DNA of 64,000 bases from Chthoniobacteraceae bacterium. GTDB taxonomy: Bacteria; Verrucomicrobiota; Verrucomicrobiia; Chthoniobacterales; Chthoniobacteraceae. Position 1 is the stretch's first letter, and each line of letters begins with the position of its first letter. Where the stretch lies: the NCBI GenBank assembly GCA_947471505.1, contig CANIWM010000002.1, forward strand, positions 1 through 64,000, written 5' to 3'. A model generated the notes under the pieces. The model was given only the letters and a program-made list of their open reading frames with translations. It did not search any database and had not been told where the DNA came from. This document shows, piece by piece, positions 17,051 through 25,814 of the stretch. The translations under genes and the position numbers were made by a program.

Positions 17051-18487
17051 CTACTTTCGGGCGTGAACTGCACGCTCGATAAAGAGCATCTTTGGAGCGG
17101 TGTTGCCGGCGACTTGGATCTCGAAGTTCGCTGAATTGCCCGCTAGATCGTGCATCGCGGTTTGCTCGGGGCCATACGTGATGCCAGCGCCGTTCCATTG
17201 CTGGCGCTTCGGATTTGCAGCGGTCGCTTCCTGCCACCCGAAGGATACACTTGCGACGGCGTCCTGCTTCGAGACATCGCCCGAGGAGGTGACACGGTTT
17301 TTCCCCAGCACCAGATACGGCTGCACCCCACGATTGTGCTCCACGAGTGCTTCGACGCGAAATTTCTCCAACGCGCCGACGAACTCGGCTTTGAAGCATA
17401 AGTCGTATTTCTGCTTCACAATGGGGGCGGTGTCGCACGGCTTCCACGTCTTGCCTCCGTCGGTCGAGAACGAGAGTTTTCCCTCGCCGGAAAAGGCGGC
17501 CTGGAGCGTTGCATTCACATACGCATACGGCAGAGGCAGGCGGAAAATCGCGGTGCCGTTTCCGTTGGCGACAAGCTTGCCGCCGACGGCTTTGGCGTTC
17601 GTCAATTCGACATCGGCCAAGTCGGCAGCCTGTGAGAAATCCGGCGAATATCGCAGGTTCCCGTTCGACCAATTACGCGGCCCATAGTGCTCCAGCAGCG
17701 GCCCAAGCACAGGGTTTTCGCGGAAGTCTTTCATCCCGCAACTATGCTGCGGTGCCTTGCCGTTCACGGCGAATCCATTGTCCGCCGCCTTCCACTCCAG
17801 TCGCAGCGCTGCGCCGCACGGCAGACGGAGCGCCGGAGCCCATCCCTCATCGCGCCATGTCACCGAGGCCCAGCCTTTCGAGTCGCCCACGACTTTTCTG
17901 CTTTTCACCCCGCTGATGACGCCCTCCGGAGAATCTCCGCAGCACAGGTGCTCGCGCGCCGCGCGTCCTTCTTTCACTGCGTTTAGGACGATCGTGGGAT
18001 CTGCCGCAATCTCCTCCTGGCTCGCGATGTGACTCTTGTCCTTCGACCAAAAGTAGCATTTCAAAAACACGTCGAGGTAATGCCAACTCCCGTCGTATTT
18101 CACCTCGATGGTCGTGTGCCCAGGGTCCGACCATCCGACATAGCGGCATTCCCAACCCGCAGTCTCAAACATCGCCTTCAGCACTGTATGTTCCCCACCG
18201 CAAAGACCCCAGCCATAGACATGCAGGAGCTTGAGCGGGCCGACGAATTGCGGCTCGGGCTCCACAGCGTAGGCCCAGTGGAATATCGCTTGATGCAACC
18301 ACTCGTAAATCGCGACTGCCTTTTGATCATTGGTCTTAGCTCCAGCCCGCGCGACGACGCTCTGCACGAGAGTCTCCAGCGAACTGGCGTCCACGGATTG
18401 ATCTGTGGTGACTTTAAAATTATCCACGGCTCCGGATGCCGTGAATGTGCTCAGGATGGCGATGGCGGAAAATAGATGGCGGCGCAT
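17051..18487 (-). CDS. Secreted transglutaminase-like protein
   Basis: A 478-residue protein with a signal peptide (MRRHLFSAIAILSTFTASGA). The transglutaminase/protease-like core is at about 85-145. The Cys-His-Asp triad is readable: C96 in YGWGLCGGEHT, H124 in DPGHTTIEVKY and D139 in SWHYLDVF. The C-terminal half looks like beta-rich accessory domains (LSFSTDGGKTWKPCDTAP). The start at 18487 begins the signal peptide; the frame extends to 18613 without family features. The substrate could be a peptide or protein; bacterial members are often proteases. It is on the same strand as the next gene upstream, about 98 bp away. Confidence 0.85.
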   Translation of the reverse strand: MRRHLFSAIAILSTFTASGAVDNFKVTTDQSVDASSLETLVQSVVARAGAKTNDQKAVAIYEWLHQAIFHWAYAVEPEPQFVGPLKLLHVYGWGLCGGEHTVLKAMFETAGWECRYVGWSDPGHTTIEVKYDGSWHYLDVFLKCYFWSKDKSHIASQEEIAADPTIVLNAVKEGRAAREHLCCGDSPEGVISGVKSRKVVGDSKGWASVTWRDEGWAPALRLPCGAALRLEWKAADNGFAVNGKAPQHSCGMKDFRENPVLGPLLEHYGPRNWSNGNLRYSPDFSQAADLADVELTNAKAVGGKLVANGNGTAIFRLPLPYAYVNATLQAAFSGEGKLSFSTDGGKTWKPCDTAPIVKQKYDLCFKAEFVGALEKFRVEALVEHNRGVQPYLVLGKNRVTSSGDVSKQDAVASVSFGWQEATAANPKRQQWNGAGITYGPEQTAMHDLAGNSANFEIQVAGNTAPKMLFIERAVHARK

Positions 18488-18585
18488 GACGGATGGATAA
18501 CCCGATGAGCGCCCAATGCTAAGGGCGAACATCGCCAGTGGACGGACGTCAAATGGCCATCTCACAACTACGATTACTCCGCCCG

Positions 18586-19689
18586 CTACTTCGCCGGCGG
18601 CACAGTCTCCCACAACTTCCTTATTCGTCCCGCATCATGCGCAGCGAGTCGTCCCGCCGCGCTGTCCGGAGCCCGACGTGCCAGCGCCTCATAGCGCGGG
18701 CCCACAGCCTCCAACGTCGTCACCTTCATGTCCTGAATCTCCCGATCATTGAGTGCCCTCAACTCCCCTTCCAGCGCAGCCTCCTCCGCCACGACCGGCA
18801 CCCGTGCCAGCTCCGCAAGTCTCGCATCCAGTCGCACCTGCCACTGCGCCCCCAGCGCCTTGAAAAATGGGCGCGTCGCCAACCGACGCAGCCCATCCCA
18901 TTGCTCCAGCGGCCCAACCAGCGCAGCAATCCGCGTCCACTCGCCCTCCACCCACCGCGCAGCCTCCGCATTCACCGCCGCGCCCCTCGCCACTAGCGCC
19001 AGCCACTGCGACAAACTCTCCGCTCCACCCTTCGGCATCGCGTGCGAAGTCTCCGGCCACGCATCGAAAGTTACCCGTGCCCCGAGGCGTCCAAATTCTT
19101 TCGCCGCCCGCAACGACGGCGCGAAATTCCCATCGAGCCGACCCGCCCCGACATACACATACATCGGCCCGTGCGGCCTCAACGGCGGCGCATGTTGATG
19201 CTCGAGCCACCCGCCCCCAAGCACCGCCCCGCCCGCCAGCCCCGGCGAATGAGCCAGCAGCAGCGAAGCCATCCAGCCTCCCTTGCTAAACCCAGCCACG
19301 AAAACCCGCGATACGTCCACCCGCACCTCGGCTGCCAGTCGATCACGCAGCTCCATCAGCGTCGCCTGCTCCACCGCTAAGGACTCCGCCGTATAGTGAA
19401 ACGCCCGGTCGTCCCTCGACGGCATCCCCACGACCACAAAATCCCGTCCCCCCGAATGCGCCCGCAACAGTCCCGTATCCGCGGCCCCGCCCGTGCCCGG
19501 ATAGAAAAACACCACCGGCCACTTTTTCGAGGCGTCCCAATTGACCGGCAAGAACACCCGCGCTGCCGAGGGCAAAAGCCCCGTCTTCACCTCCCGCTCG
19601 ACGCCCGCAGTCCACTCCGCACTATCCGCCCGCACAGCGGAAAACAGCACCCCGAGGAAAAGCGAAAAGCGATAAAGAAAGGCAGACAT
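18586..19689 (-). CDS. Secreted alpha/beta hydrolase (esterase/PHB-depolymerase-like)
   Basis: A 367-residue protein with a signal peptide (MSAFLYRFSLFLGVLFSAVRA). It has an alpha/beta-hydrolase core with nucleophile elbow GFSKGG (S135) and a likely catalytic His in WPETSHAMPKGG. The oxyanion region is FFYPGTGGAADTG. The C-terminal 130 residues are helical, Arg/Ala/Glu rich and outside the core fold. The substrate cannot be deduced. The ATG at 19689 was chosen for the signal peptide. Its neighbours on the same strand are other exported proteins. Confidence 0.85.
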   Translation of the reverse strand: MSAFLYRFSLFLGVLFSAVRADSAEWTAGVEREVKTGLLPSAARVFLPVNWDASKKWPVVFFYPGTGGAADTGLLRAHSGGRDFVVVGMPSRDDRAFHYTAESLAVEQATLMELRDRLAAEVRVDVSRVFVAGFSKGGWMASLLLAHSPGLAGGAVLGGGWLEHQHAPPLRPHGPMYVYVGAGRLDGNFAPSLRAAKEFGRLGARVTFDAWPETSHAMPKGGAESLSQWLALVARGAAVNAEAARWVEGEWTRIAALVGPLEQWDGLRRLATRPFFKALGAQWQVRLDARLAELARVPVVAEEAALEGELRALNDREIQDMKVTTLEAVGPRYEALARRAPDSAAGRLAAHDAGRIRKLWETVPPAK

Positions 19690-19834
19690 AAAGAGAAGCC
19701 GTCCCCCACCGTCGCAAAACCCCGCCCGCACGTTAAGCGCAAACATCCGAGCGCTTCCACGCGCATCCCGCGAAACCCACTCCCTAGGACGATGCGCGGT
19801 TTCTTTTGATGAATCGGAGCCGCCGTCGATTCGC

Positions 19835-20500
19835 TTATTTGAGTTCCTTAATCCGGATGTTGCGCCAGCGGATTTCTTCGCCCGGATTTTTGCTTTTGCC
19901 GATGCCGTGGACTTGTAGGGCGATAACTCCTTTAGACGTCAGCCCATCCTTGAGTTCCGCCGCCTGAACCCCGTTGATCCACGTTTTAATGCTGTCGCCT
20001 TTGCACTCGATGCGCGCAGCATTCCAGTCTTCTTGCTTGAATGCTTTTTGCGCGGGCTCGTTACCTTTGAGGTCCTTGAGCCAGCCGCGCCGGGCTTCGT
20101 CGTAGATTCCGGCGGTGTAGGCTCTTGGGGATGGGTCGATTTCATATTGGTAGCCGTGGACGCGATCCGCTGGGAATTTCTTGGGCTTGCCGTCGATCTC
20201 CACGGTGGTCTCTTTCTCGTAGAATTGACTGCGAAACTGGACGCCCGAGTTCATGTCTTTGGCGACCTTGAATTCAAACTCGAGGACGAAGTCGCCGTAT
20301 GTTTGTTTCGTGCAAAGGAAGGAGTTCCCGGTACCGAGGACGGTCTTGCCGACGACAGCGCCGTCCTCCACGCGATATTCCGCTTTGCCGCTGTGCTGCT
20401 CCCAACCGGTGAGGTCTTTGCCATTAAAAAGCGGCGTGAACTCTTCCTCGGCGAACGCAGCGAGGGATGAAAGGGCTATGGTGATGATCAGTGATTTCAT
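19835..20500 (-). CDS. Secreted DUF1080 (3-keto-disaccharide hydrolase-like) protein
   Basis: A 221-residue protein with a signal peptide (MKSLIITIALSSLAAFAEE) and one DUF1080 jelly-roll domain. The family pattern is clear: FTPLFNGKDLTGWEQ, DFVLEFEFKVAKDMNSGVQF, RAYTAGIYDEARRGWL and ALQVHGIGKSKNPGEEIRW. Some characterised members cleave 3-keto-glycosides; many Verrucomicrobiota and Planctomycetota carry dozens of copies. The ATG at 20500 starts the signal peptide. Confidence 0.92.
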   Translation of the reverse strand: MKSLIITIALSSLAAFAEEEFTPLFNGKDLTGWEQHSGKAEYRVEDGAVVGKTVLGTGNSFLCTKQTYGDFVLEFEFKVAKDMNSGVQFRSQFYEKETTVEIDGKPKKFPADRVHGYQYEIDPSPRAYTAGIYDEARRGWLKDLKGNEPAQKAFKQEDWNAARIECKGDSIKTWINGVQAAELKDGLTSKGVIALQVHGIGKSKNPGEEIRWRNIRIKELK

Positions 20501-20657
20501 GTGTTGACTGGAACCATGGATGAAGTCGCGGAGTCGTGCGATAGAGTTTTGCGTCATCTACAGGCGCGCCGCTTCCGAGAGCGGATTTATCCTTTCGAGA
20601 GAGAAACTTGCAATTACCCCTCGCGCTTTGACTTCCACCTGCGATCCTCACGGTCTT

Positions 20658-20786
20658 ATGGGCGACAAATCACCGAAAGCTACGAACAAACAGGCATCAC
20701 AAAAACAGGCGAAAGCCAACGTCAACAATCAGAACAAAAAGGCCGCAGCCGCCGCAAAGCAGGCTCCTGCAAAGCCGAAAAAGTAG
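20658..20786 (+). CDS. Small basic conserved protein (42 residues)
   Basis: The protein starts MGDKSPKATNKQASQKQAKA and is made almost only of Lys, Ala, Gln and Asn. Short proteins with the same MGDKSPK start are annotated as conserved hypotheticals in many bacteria (recalled, not searched). The frame is open upstream to 20520, but those residues lack this character. No function is known to me; the composition suggests nucleic-acid or ribosome contact. Confidence 0.75.
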   Translation: MGDKSPKATNKQASQKQAKANVNNQNKKAAAAAKQAPAKPKK

Positions 20787-20870
20787 CACCTGGCTGAGGG
20801 GTGCGATGCGACCGAATGGTTACGCTGCCCCTTTATGTGTTCCCGTTGAAATAAGGCACATTGTCCGCCT

Positions 20871-23800
20871 GTGTCTCCGCTTCGACTGCTACGACTGCTC
20901 ATTTTGCTACTGGTGCCCCTAGGCGGGGTCCGGGCGGGCGTGGTCGTGTCGGAGATTATGTATCATCCGGCGTCGGAGGATTCGGCGGAGGAGTTCGTGG
21001 AGCTTTTCAATGGGGGCGCACTTCCGCAGGCTCTCGGCGGGTGGCGTCTGGAAGGGGGAATCGGCTACACGTTTCCGGCGGGTGCCAGCATCCCGGCAGG
21101 CGGGCGGCTTGTCGTCGTAGCGAATGCGGCGGCATTTTCTGCGAAGCATCAGGCTGTGACAAATTTCGTCGGCGCTTGGACAGGGCAGCTCTCCAATGCT
21201 TCCGACACCATCACGCTCCGAGATGCGGCGAACGTGACGGTCTGCGAGGTCACGTATGCCGACGATGGAGATTGGGGCGAACGTCGGCGCGACCTTGCAG
21301 ACCACGGGCATCGCGGGTGGATTTGGGCGAGCGATGCGGATGGCGGAGGGAAGTCGCTGGAGCTGATCCAGCCTGCATTCGAGGTGGATGAGGGGCAAAA
21401 CTGGGCGGCTAGTGTAGTGCTGGGCGGGACGCCCGGCGCGGCGAACTCCGTGGCATCGGCAAACCTTCCGTGCATCATCGATAAAGTCGGGCATTTCCCC
21501 CTCGTGCCGAAGTCAAGCGATGTCGTCGCGGTGCAATGCCGGGTGCGTGACGATCTTGGGCTCGTCTCGAGTGTGACGTTGCACTTTCGCACGGATGGCA
21601 GCGCTTCATTTTCCACGATGCCGATGGCCGATGACGGAGCGCATAGCGATGGGCTTGCGGGCGACGGGACTTACGGGAGCTATCTCCCTCCCACATCGGA
21701 TGGGACGCGGGTGGAGTTCTATTTCTCCGCGAGCGACGACGTGCAGACTCGCGTGTGGCCCGCGCCCGCGCGCAACTACACAGGCACACTGGAGCAGAGC
21801 CAGAACTGCATCTACCAAGTGGATAATGAGGTCTATTCCGGCGCGATGCCGATGTATCGCATCGTCATGCGCGACGGGGATGCGCAGGAACTCGCCGCGA
21901 TCAATGCGAACACGGGTGCGCCGCCGTTCCCGTTTAATCCCGGTGAGGCTGCAGACCAAACGCACAGCCACGCGCGGTTCAACGCGACATTTATCTCGCT
22001 CGATGGGACGGGCCAAAAGGTGCGCTACCTTGCCGGGGTGCGCAATCGCGGGAACGGCAGCCGCACGGCGACACCGCCAAATTACAACATCCACTTCTCC
22101 AATGACGACCGCTGGAACGAGCGCACTGCGCTGGTGCTGAATTCGCAGAATACGCCGTATCAGTTGCTCGGCAGCACGCTCTTCCGCAAAGCGGGACTTC
22201 CCGGCGCGGAGTCGCGAGCGGTGCGTCTGCGCGTGAACCATGCGGACCCGACGGGCGGCTCTGCGGTCGCCCCGACGTATGGGTTCTATGCGTGCAACGA
22301 GTTCCCGGATGGAGACTTCGTGGATCACCACTTCCCGATCAACAGCGGTGGGAATATCTATCGCGGCCAGCGCATCGTGACGGGGTTCACAGCGGGCGGC
22401 ACGGACCTCGATGGAGCGCATCTCAGGAAGATCGTTCCCGCGCCCGCGGAGACGCTGTCACTTCCGGAACTTTACGCGATGAACTTCCGCAAAGAGACGA
22501 ACGCGATGGAGAATAATTGGAGCGACCTCATCGCGCTGACGGGCGCTCTGGCACGCGGAAGCAGCGGCACTGCGGTGAACGATCCCACGAGCTATGAAAA
22601 CGATTACGTGTCCGCCGTGGAGAGCGTCGCCGATGTGCGCCAGTGGATGCGCTGGCTCGCTGTGAATACACTCGCGGACAATGAGGAGACGAACCTCAGC
22701 AACGGCGACGGCGACGACTATTACCTCTATTTTGGCAAGACGGACCCGCGCGCCGTGCTGCTGCACCACGACCTCGACACCGTGCTCGGGCGCAGCACGA
22801 CGGCAAACTCCGCAACGCACGGAATCTTCCGCATGTGCGACGCGCCGGATGGCTCGCCGACGCCGCTGAATCCTTTCATGAAGCATCCGGCGTTTGCGCC
22901 GATGTACTACGAGGAACTCCAGCGGCTGCTCGACGGTCCATTTCTGCCGTCCAATTTCGAAGACCTGTGTGACCAGATGCTCGCGCCTGTCGTGGGCGCG
23001 TCGCTGCGCACGACGATCAAAACTTTCAACTCCACGCGCCATGCTTACGTCAGCAGTTTGATCCCTCGAACGCTCACGGTGTCTGCCGTGCAAGCGGTGG
23101 ACGGCTCCACGCTGGCACCGGTGAGCGGCTACCCGCAGACCATCGCCAACCAGTGTAGACTCGTGGGGCTCGCGCCAGCCATCGCGACGCGCAGCTTGCA
23201 GGTAAATGGAACGACTGCCGCGTGGAGCGCGTGGGAGGCGAAATGGACCGCGCCCACAGTGCCGCTTTCGCCCGGCGTGAATCGCGTGCTCGTGCAAGCG
23301 TTCGACGGCGCGGGCGTGGAACTCGCGCGCACTTGGCAAGACGTGTGGTATTTCGACGGCACGGACGAAGTGCGCTCAGGCACACTCGCGGGCGGCGAGA
23401 CGTGGAGCGCGGCGAATGGCCCGTATCGCATCGCCGGGGATATGACGGTGCCCTCCGGCGCGACGCTGACGATCCAGCCGGGGACTGTGGTGATGGCCGC
23501 TGCGGGCGCGGGAATCACCGTCGCATCCGGCGGCGCGCTCGTCGCCGAGGGGACGGCAGTGCAGCCCATCCGGTTCATGTCGCTGCCGGGCGGTGGGACT
23601 TGGGACGGCATCGCGGTGAACGGCGTCGCAGGCAGCCCGCCGACGCGCATTTCGCACGCGCATATCTCAGGGAATACGGAGGAGGCCATCGAAGTCCACG
23701 GCGGTGAAGTGTTCCTCGACAGCGTGACCTTTGGAAACCCCACGCAGACTTATCTTGAGCTGAGCAATGCGTCTTTCGTCGTCACCGATTGCGTCTTCCC

Positions 23801-25814
23801 AGCGGCGACGACGGCGTTTGAAATGGTGGTGATTTCAGGGACGCGCGCTGGCGGGAAGGCAGTGTTTCGCGGGTGCTATTTTGGCAAAACGATTGGCCCC
23901 TTCGACACCATCGACGCAGCGAATATGCAGCGACCGGGGCCGGTTCTCTATGTCGTCGATAATGTGTTCACGGGTTCGGATGAAGACATACTCGATCTCG
24001 ACAGCACCGATGCGTGGGTCGAGGGAAACATCTTCATCGGCGCTCACCGAAACGGCACCACAGAAAACTCCAGCGCCGTGAGCGGGAGTGACGGCGGCTC
24101 GGAAATCACCCTCATCGGCAATATCTTCGCGCGCTGCGACCAGGTGGCTGAGGCGATGGATGGAAACTTTTTCACACTACTGAATAACACGGTCGTGGAC
24201 GAAGTTCCGGCAACCGTAGGCGCAGCGATCATCAATTTTCTCGACCCAGGCACCACACCGGGCGCGGGCATGTATTTGGCGGGAAACCTCATCCACTCGC
24301 CGGTGCCCATTGCTCGGAACTTGAGCGGTGCCAGCACCGTCACGCTGAACAACAATCTGCTCTCCTCCGCGTGGACTGGCGCAGGCGGAGGCAACGTGGT
24401 GACGGGCGCGCTGCTGGCAGGACCGCTGGAGATTCCGACGCCCGAACCGTGGAACTACCAGAGCCTCGCCGCCGACATTCGCACTCGTGTAAAGCCGATC
24501 GCGCAGTCGCCCGCACGCGGCACTGGGCCGAACGGCACGGATAGTGGCGCGACGCGTCCTCGCGGGGTGAGCCTCAGCGGTTTGCCGACGACGATTACGA
24601 ATAGCGGCAGCCCGATCGTCGTCGCGGGAACGCTGATGCAGGGCTCCACAATTCCCTCCGCGGTCAGCGCATTTCCGCAGGGCTCCGGCTGGACGCATTA
24701 TGTCTGGCGCTTGAATGGCGGTGCGTGGAGCGCGGAGACGCCGCTGGCGCAGCCCATCGTTCTCAGCGGGCTGGTAGATGGCGAATACCATTTGGAAGTT
24801 GCTGGGAAAACGGACGGCGGGATTTGGCAAGACGACCCGGTGCTCGGCGGTGCGGCCTCGCAGGCGACCTGGACTGTGCAGGCCAACTACGTGCCGACAG
24901 GGGCGGAGGCGGTTTGGCTCAACGAAGTGATGGCGATCAACACCGAGACGATGCTGTTTGGCACTGTCGCGCCGGACCTGATCGAACTGCGCAATGCGAG
25001 CGGAGTTGCGGTTGATCTCTCTGGCTGGGGGATGACGGACAACGCCGCGCTGCCTTTCAAATATACGTTTCCAGCGGGAACGAGCATCGCGGCGGGCGGC
25101 TACTTGGTCGTCCACGCGACGGATAATGTGAGCGTCCCCACGCCGCGCACGGGCTTCTCGCTGAAGCGCGGCGGCGACTCTCTGCGGCTCACGCGCAACA
25201 ACGGCACGAGCGATGTCATCGCCTTTGGCCGCCAACTCGCCGACTACAGCATTGGCCGCGCGGCAGACGGGAGTTGGGCGCTTTGCAAGCCGACGTTCGG
25301 CGCGGCGAATATCCTCGCCGAGCGCGGACCGCTCTCGGAAGTCGTGATCAACGAATGGCTCGCCGCTGCCGCAGTGCTCGCTGCGGATGATTTCGTGGAG
25401 CTGCACAACCGCTCCACGTATCCCGCAGATATCGGTGGCTGCTTCCTCACGGACAACCCCGCCGACTGGCCCGCCCGCCACGAGATTCGCGCTCTCACCT
25501 TCATCGAGCCCGGGGGCATGCGGCGTTCGATGCGGATGGAAAACCGGGCGATGGCCCCGAGCATCTCGATTTCAAACTCGACCCGCTGCAAGGCGAGATC
25601 GGGTTCCTTTCTTCCGCTCTCGGCTTCATTGATAACGTCGTCTATGGCCCGCAGCGTTCGGACATCTCCGAGGGGCTCACGCCGAACGGCGCAGGCTCCG
25701 TGGCGACATTTAATCAGCCGACACCCGGCGGGCCAAACCCCGCAGTCGCAGGCACCACGTCCTCCACGACGACGAACCTCGTCCCCATCAATCAACCGTG
25801 GCGATACTTCGTAA
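20871..25814 (+). CDS. Giant lamin-tail/CotH/beta-helix surface protein, N-terminal fragment (frameshifted gene)
   Basis: Start GTG at 20871 with a signal peptide (SPLRLLRLLILLLVPLGGV). The order is a lamin-tail domain (about 24-120, VVVSEIMYHPASEDSAEEF), a CotH-kinase-like region (about 310-720, with VLLHHDLDTVLGRS near 631), right-handed beta-helix repeats (about 860-1090, ATLTIQPGTVVMAAAG), and lamin-tail domains near 1348 (VWLNEVMAINTETM) and 1490 (VVINEWLAAAAV). The true frame is lost at the G-run 25512-25516: the last domain breaks off after ALTFIEPGG, and everything read up to 25814 is out-of-frame residue. The other frame continues the same domain at once. Together the two pieces would code about 2236 residues. 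It is probably cell-surface or secreted; function unknown. It may be a true pseudogene or a sequence error. Confidence 0.88.
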   Translation: MSPLRLLRLLILLLVPLGGVRAGVVVSEIMYHPASEDSAEEFVELFNGGALPQALGGWRLEGGIGYTFPAGASIPAGGRLVVVANAAAFSAKHQAVTNFVGAWTGQLSNASDTITLRDAANVTVCEVTYADDGDWGERRRDLADHGHRGWIWASDADGGGKSLELIQPAFEVDEGQNWAASVVLGGTPGAANSVASANLPCIIDKVGHFPLVPKSSDVVAVQCRVRDDLGLVSSVTLHFRTDGSASFSTMPMADDGAHSDGLAGDGTYGSYLPPTSDGTRVEFYFSASDDVQTRVWPAPARNYTGTLEQSQNCIYQVDNEVYSGAMPMYRIVMRDGDAQELAAINANTGAPPFPFNPGEAADQTHSHARFNATFISLDGTGQKVRYLAGVRNRGNGSRTATPPNYNIHFSNDDRWNERTALVLNSQNTPYQLLGSTLFRKAGLPGAESRAVRLRVNHADPTGGSAVAPTYGFYACNEFPDGDFVDHHFPINSGGNIYRGQRIVTGFTAGGTDLDGAHLRKIVPAPAETLSLPELYAMNFRKETNAMENNWSDLIALTGALARGSSGTAVNDPTSYENDYVSAVESVADVRQWMRWLAVNTLADNEETNLSNGDGDDYYLYFGKTDPRAVLLHHDLDTVLGRSTTANSATHGIFRMCDAPDGSPTPLNPFMKHPAFAPMYYEELQRLLDGPFLPSNFEDLCDQMLAPVVGASLRTTIKTFNSTRHAYVSSLIPRTLTVSAVQAVDGSTLAPVSGYPQTIANQCRLVGLAPAIATRSLQVNGTTAAWSAWEAKWTAPTVPLSPGVNRVLVQAFDGAGVELARTWQDVWYFDGTDEVRSGTLAGGETWSAANGPYRIAGDMTVPSGATLTIQPGTVVMAAAGAGITVASGGALVAEGTAVQPIRFMSLPGGGTWDGIAVNGVAGSPPTRISHAHISGNTEEAIEVHGGEVFLDSVTFGNPTQTYLELSNASFVVTDCVFPAATTAFEMVVISGTRAGGKAVFRGCYFGKTIGPFDTIDAANMQRPGPVLYVVDNVFTGSDEDILDLDSTDAWVEGNIFIGAHRNGTTENSSAVSGSDGGSEITLIGNIFARCDQVAEAMDGNFFTLLNNTVVDEVPATVGAAIINFLDPGTTPGAGMYLAGNLIHSPVPIARNLSGASTVTLNNNLLSSAWTGAGGGNVVTGALLAGPLEIPTPEPWNYQSLAADIRTRVKPIAQSPARGTGPNGTDSGATRPRGVSLSGLPTTITNSGSPIVVAGTLMQGSTIPSAVSAFPQGSGWTHYVWRLNGGAWSAETPLAQPIVLSGLVDGEYHLEVAGKTDGGIWQDDPVLGGAASQATWTVQANYVPTGAEAVWLNEVMAINTETMLFGTVAPDLIELRNASGVAVDLSGWGMTDNAALPFKYTFPAGTSIAAGGYLVVHATDNVSVPTPRTGFSLKRGGDSLRLTRNNGTSDVIAFGRQLADYSIGRAADGSWALCKPTFGAANILAERGPLSEVVINEWLAAAAVLAADDFVELHNRSTYPADIGGCFLTDNPADWPARHEIRALTFIEPGGMRRSMRMENRAMAPSISISNSTRCKARSGSFLPLSASLITSSMARSVRTSPRGSRRTAQAPWRHLISRHPAGQTPQSQAPRPPRRRTSSPSINRGDTS

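Noticed and set aside
25505-25520. Programmed -1 frameshift in the surface-protein gene
   Set aside because: The sequence CCCGGGGGC is not a good slippery heptamer for both tRNAs and I see no stimulatory structure or pseudoknot; simple indel in a homopolymer is more likely.
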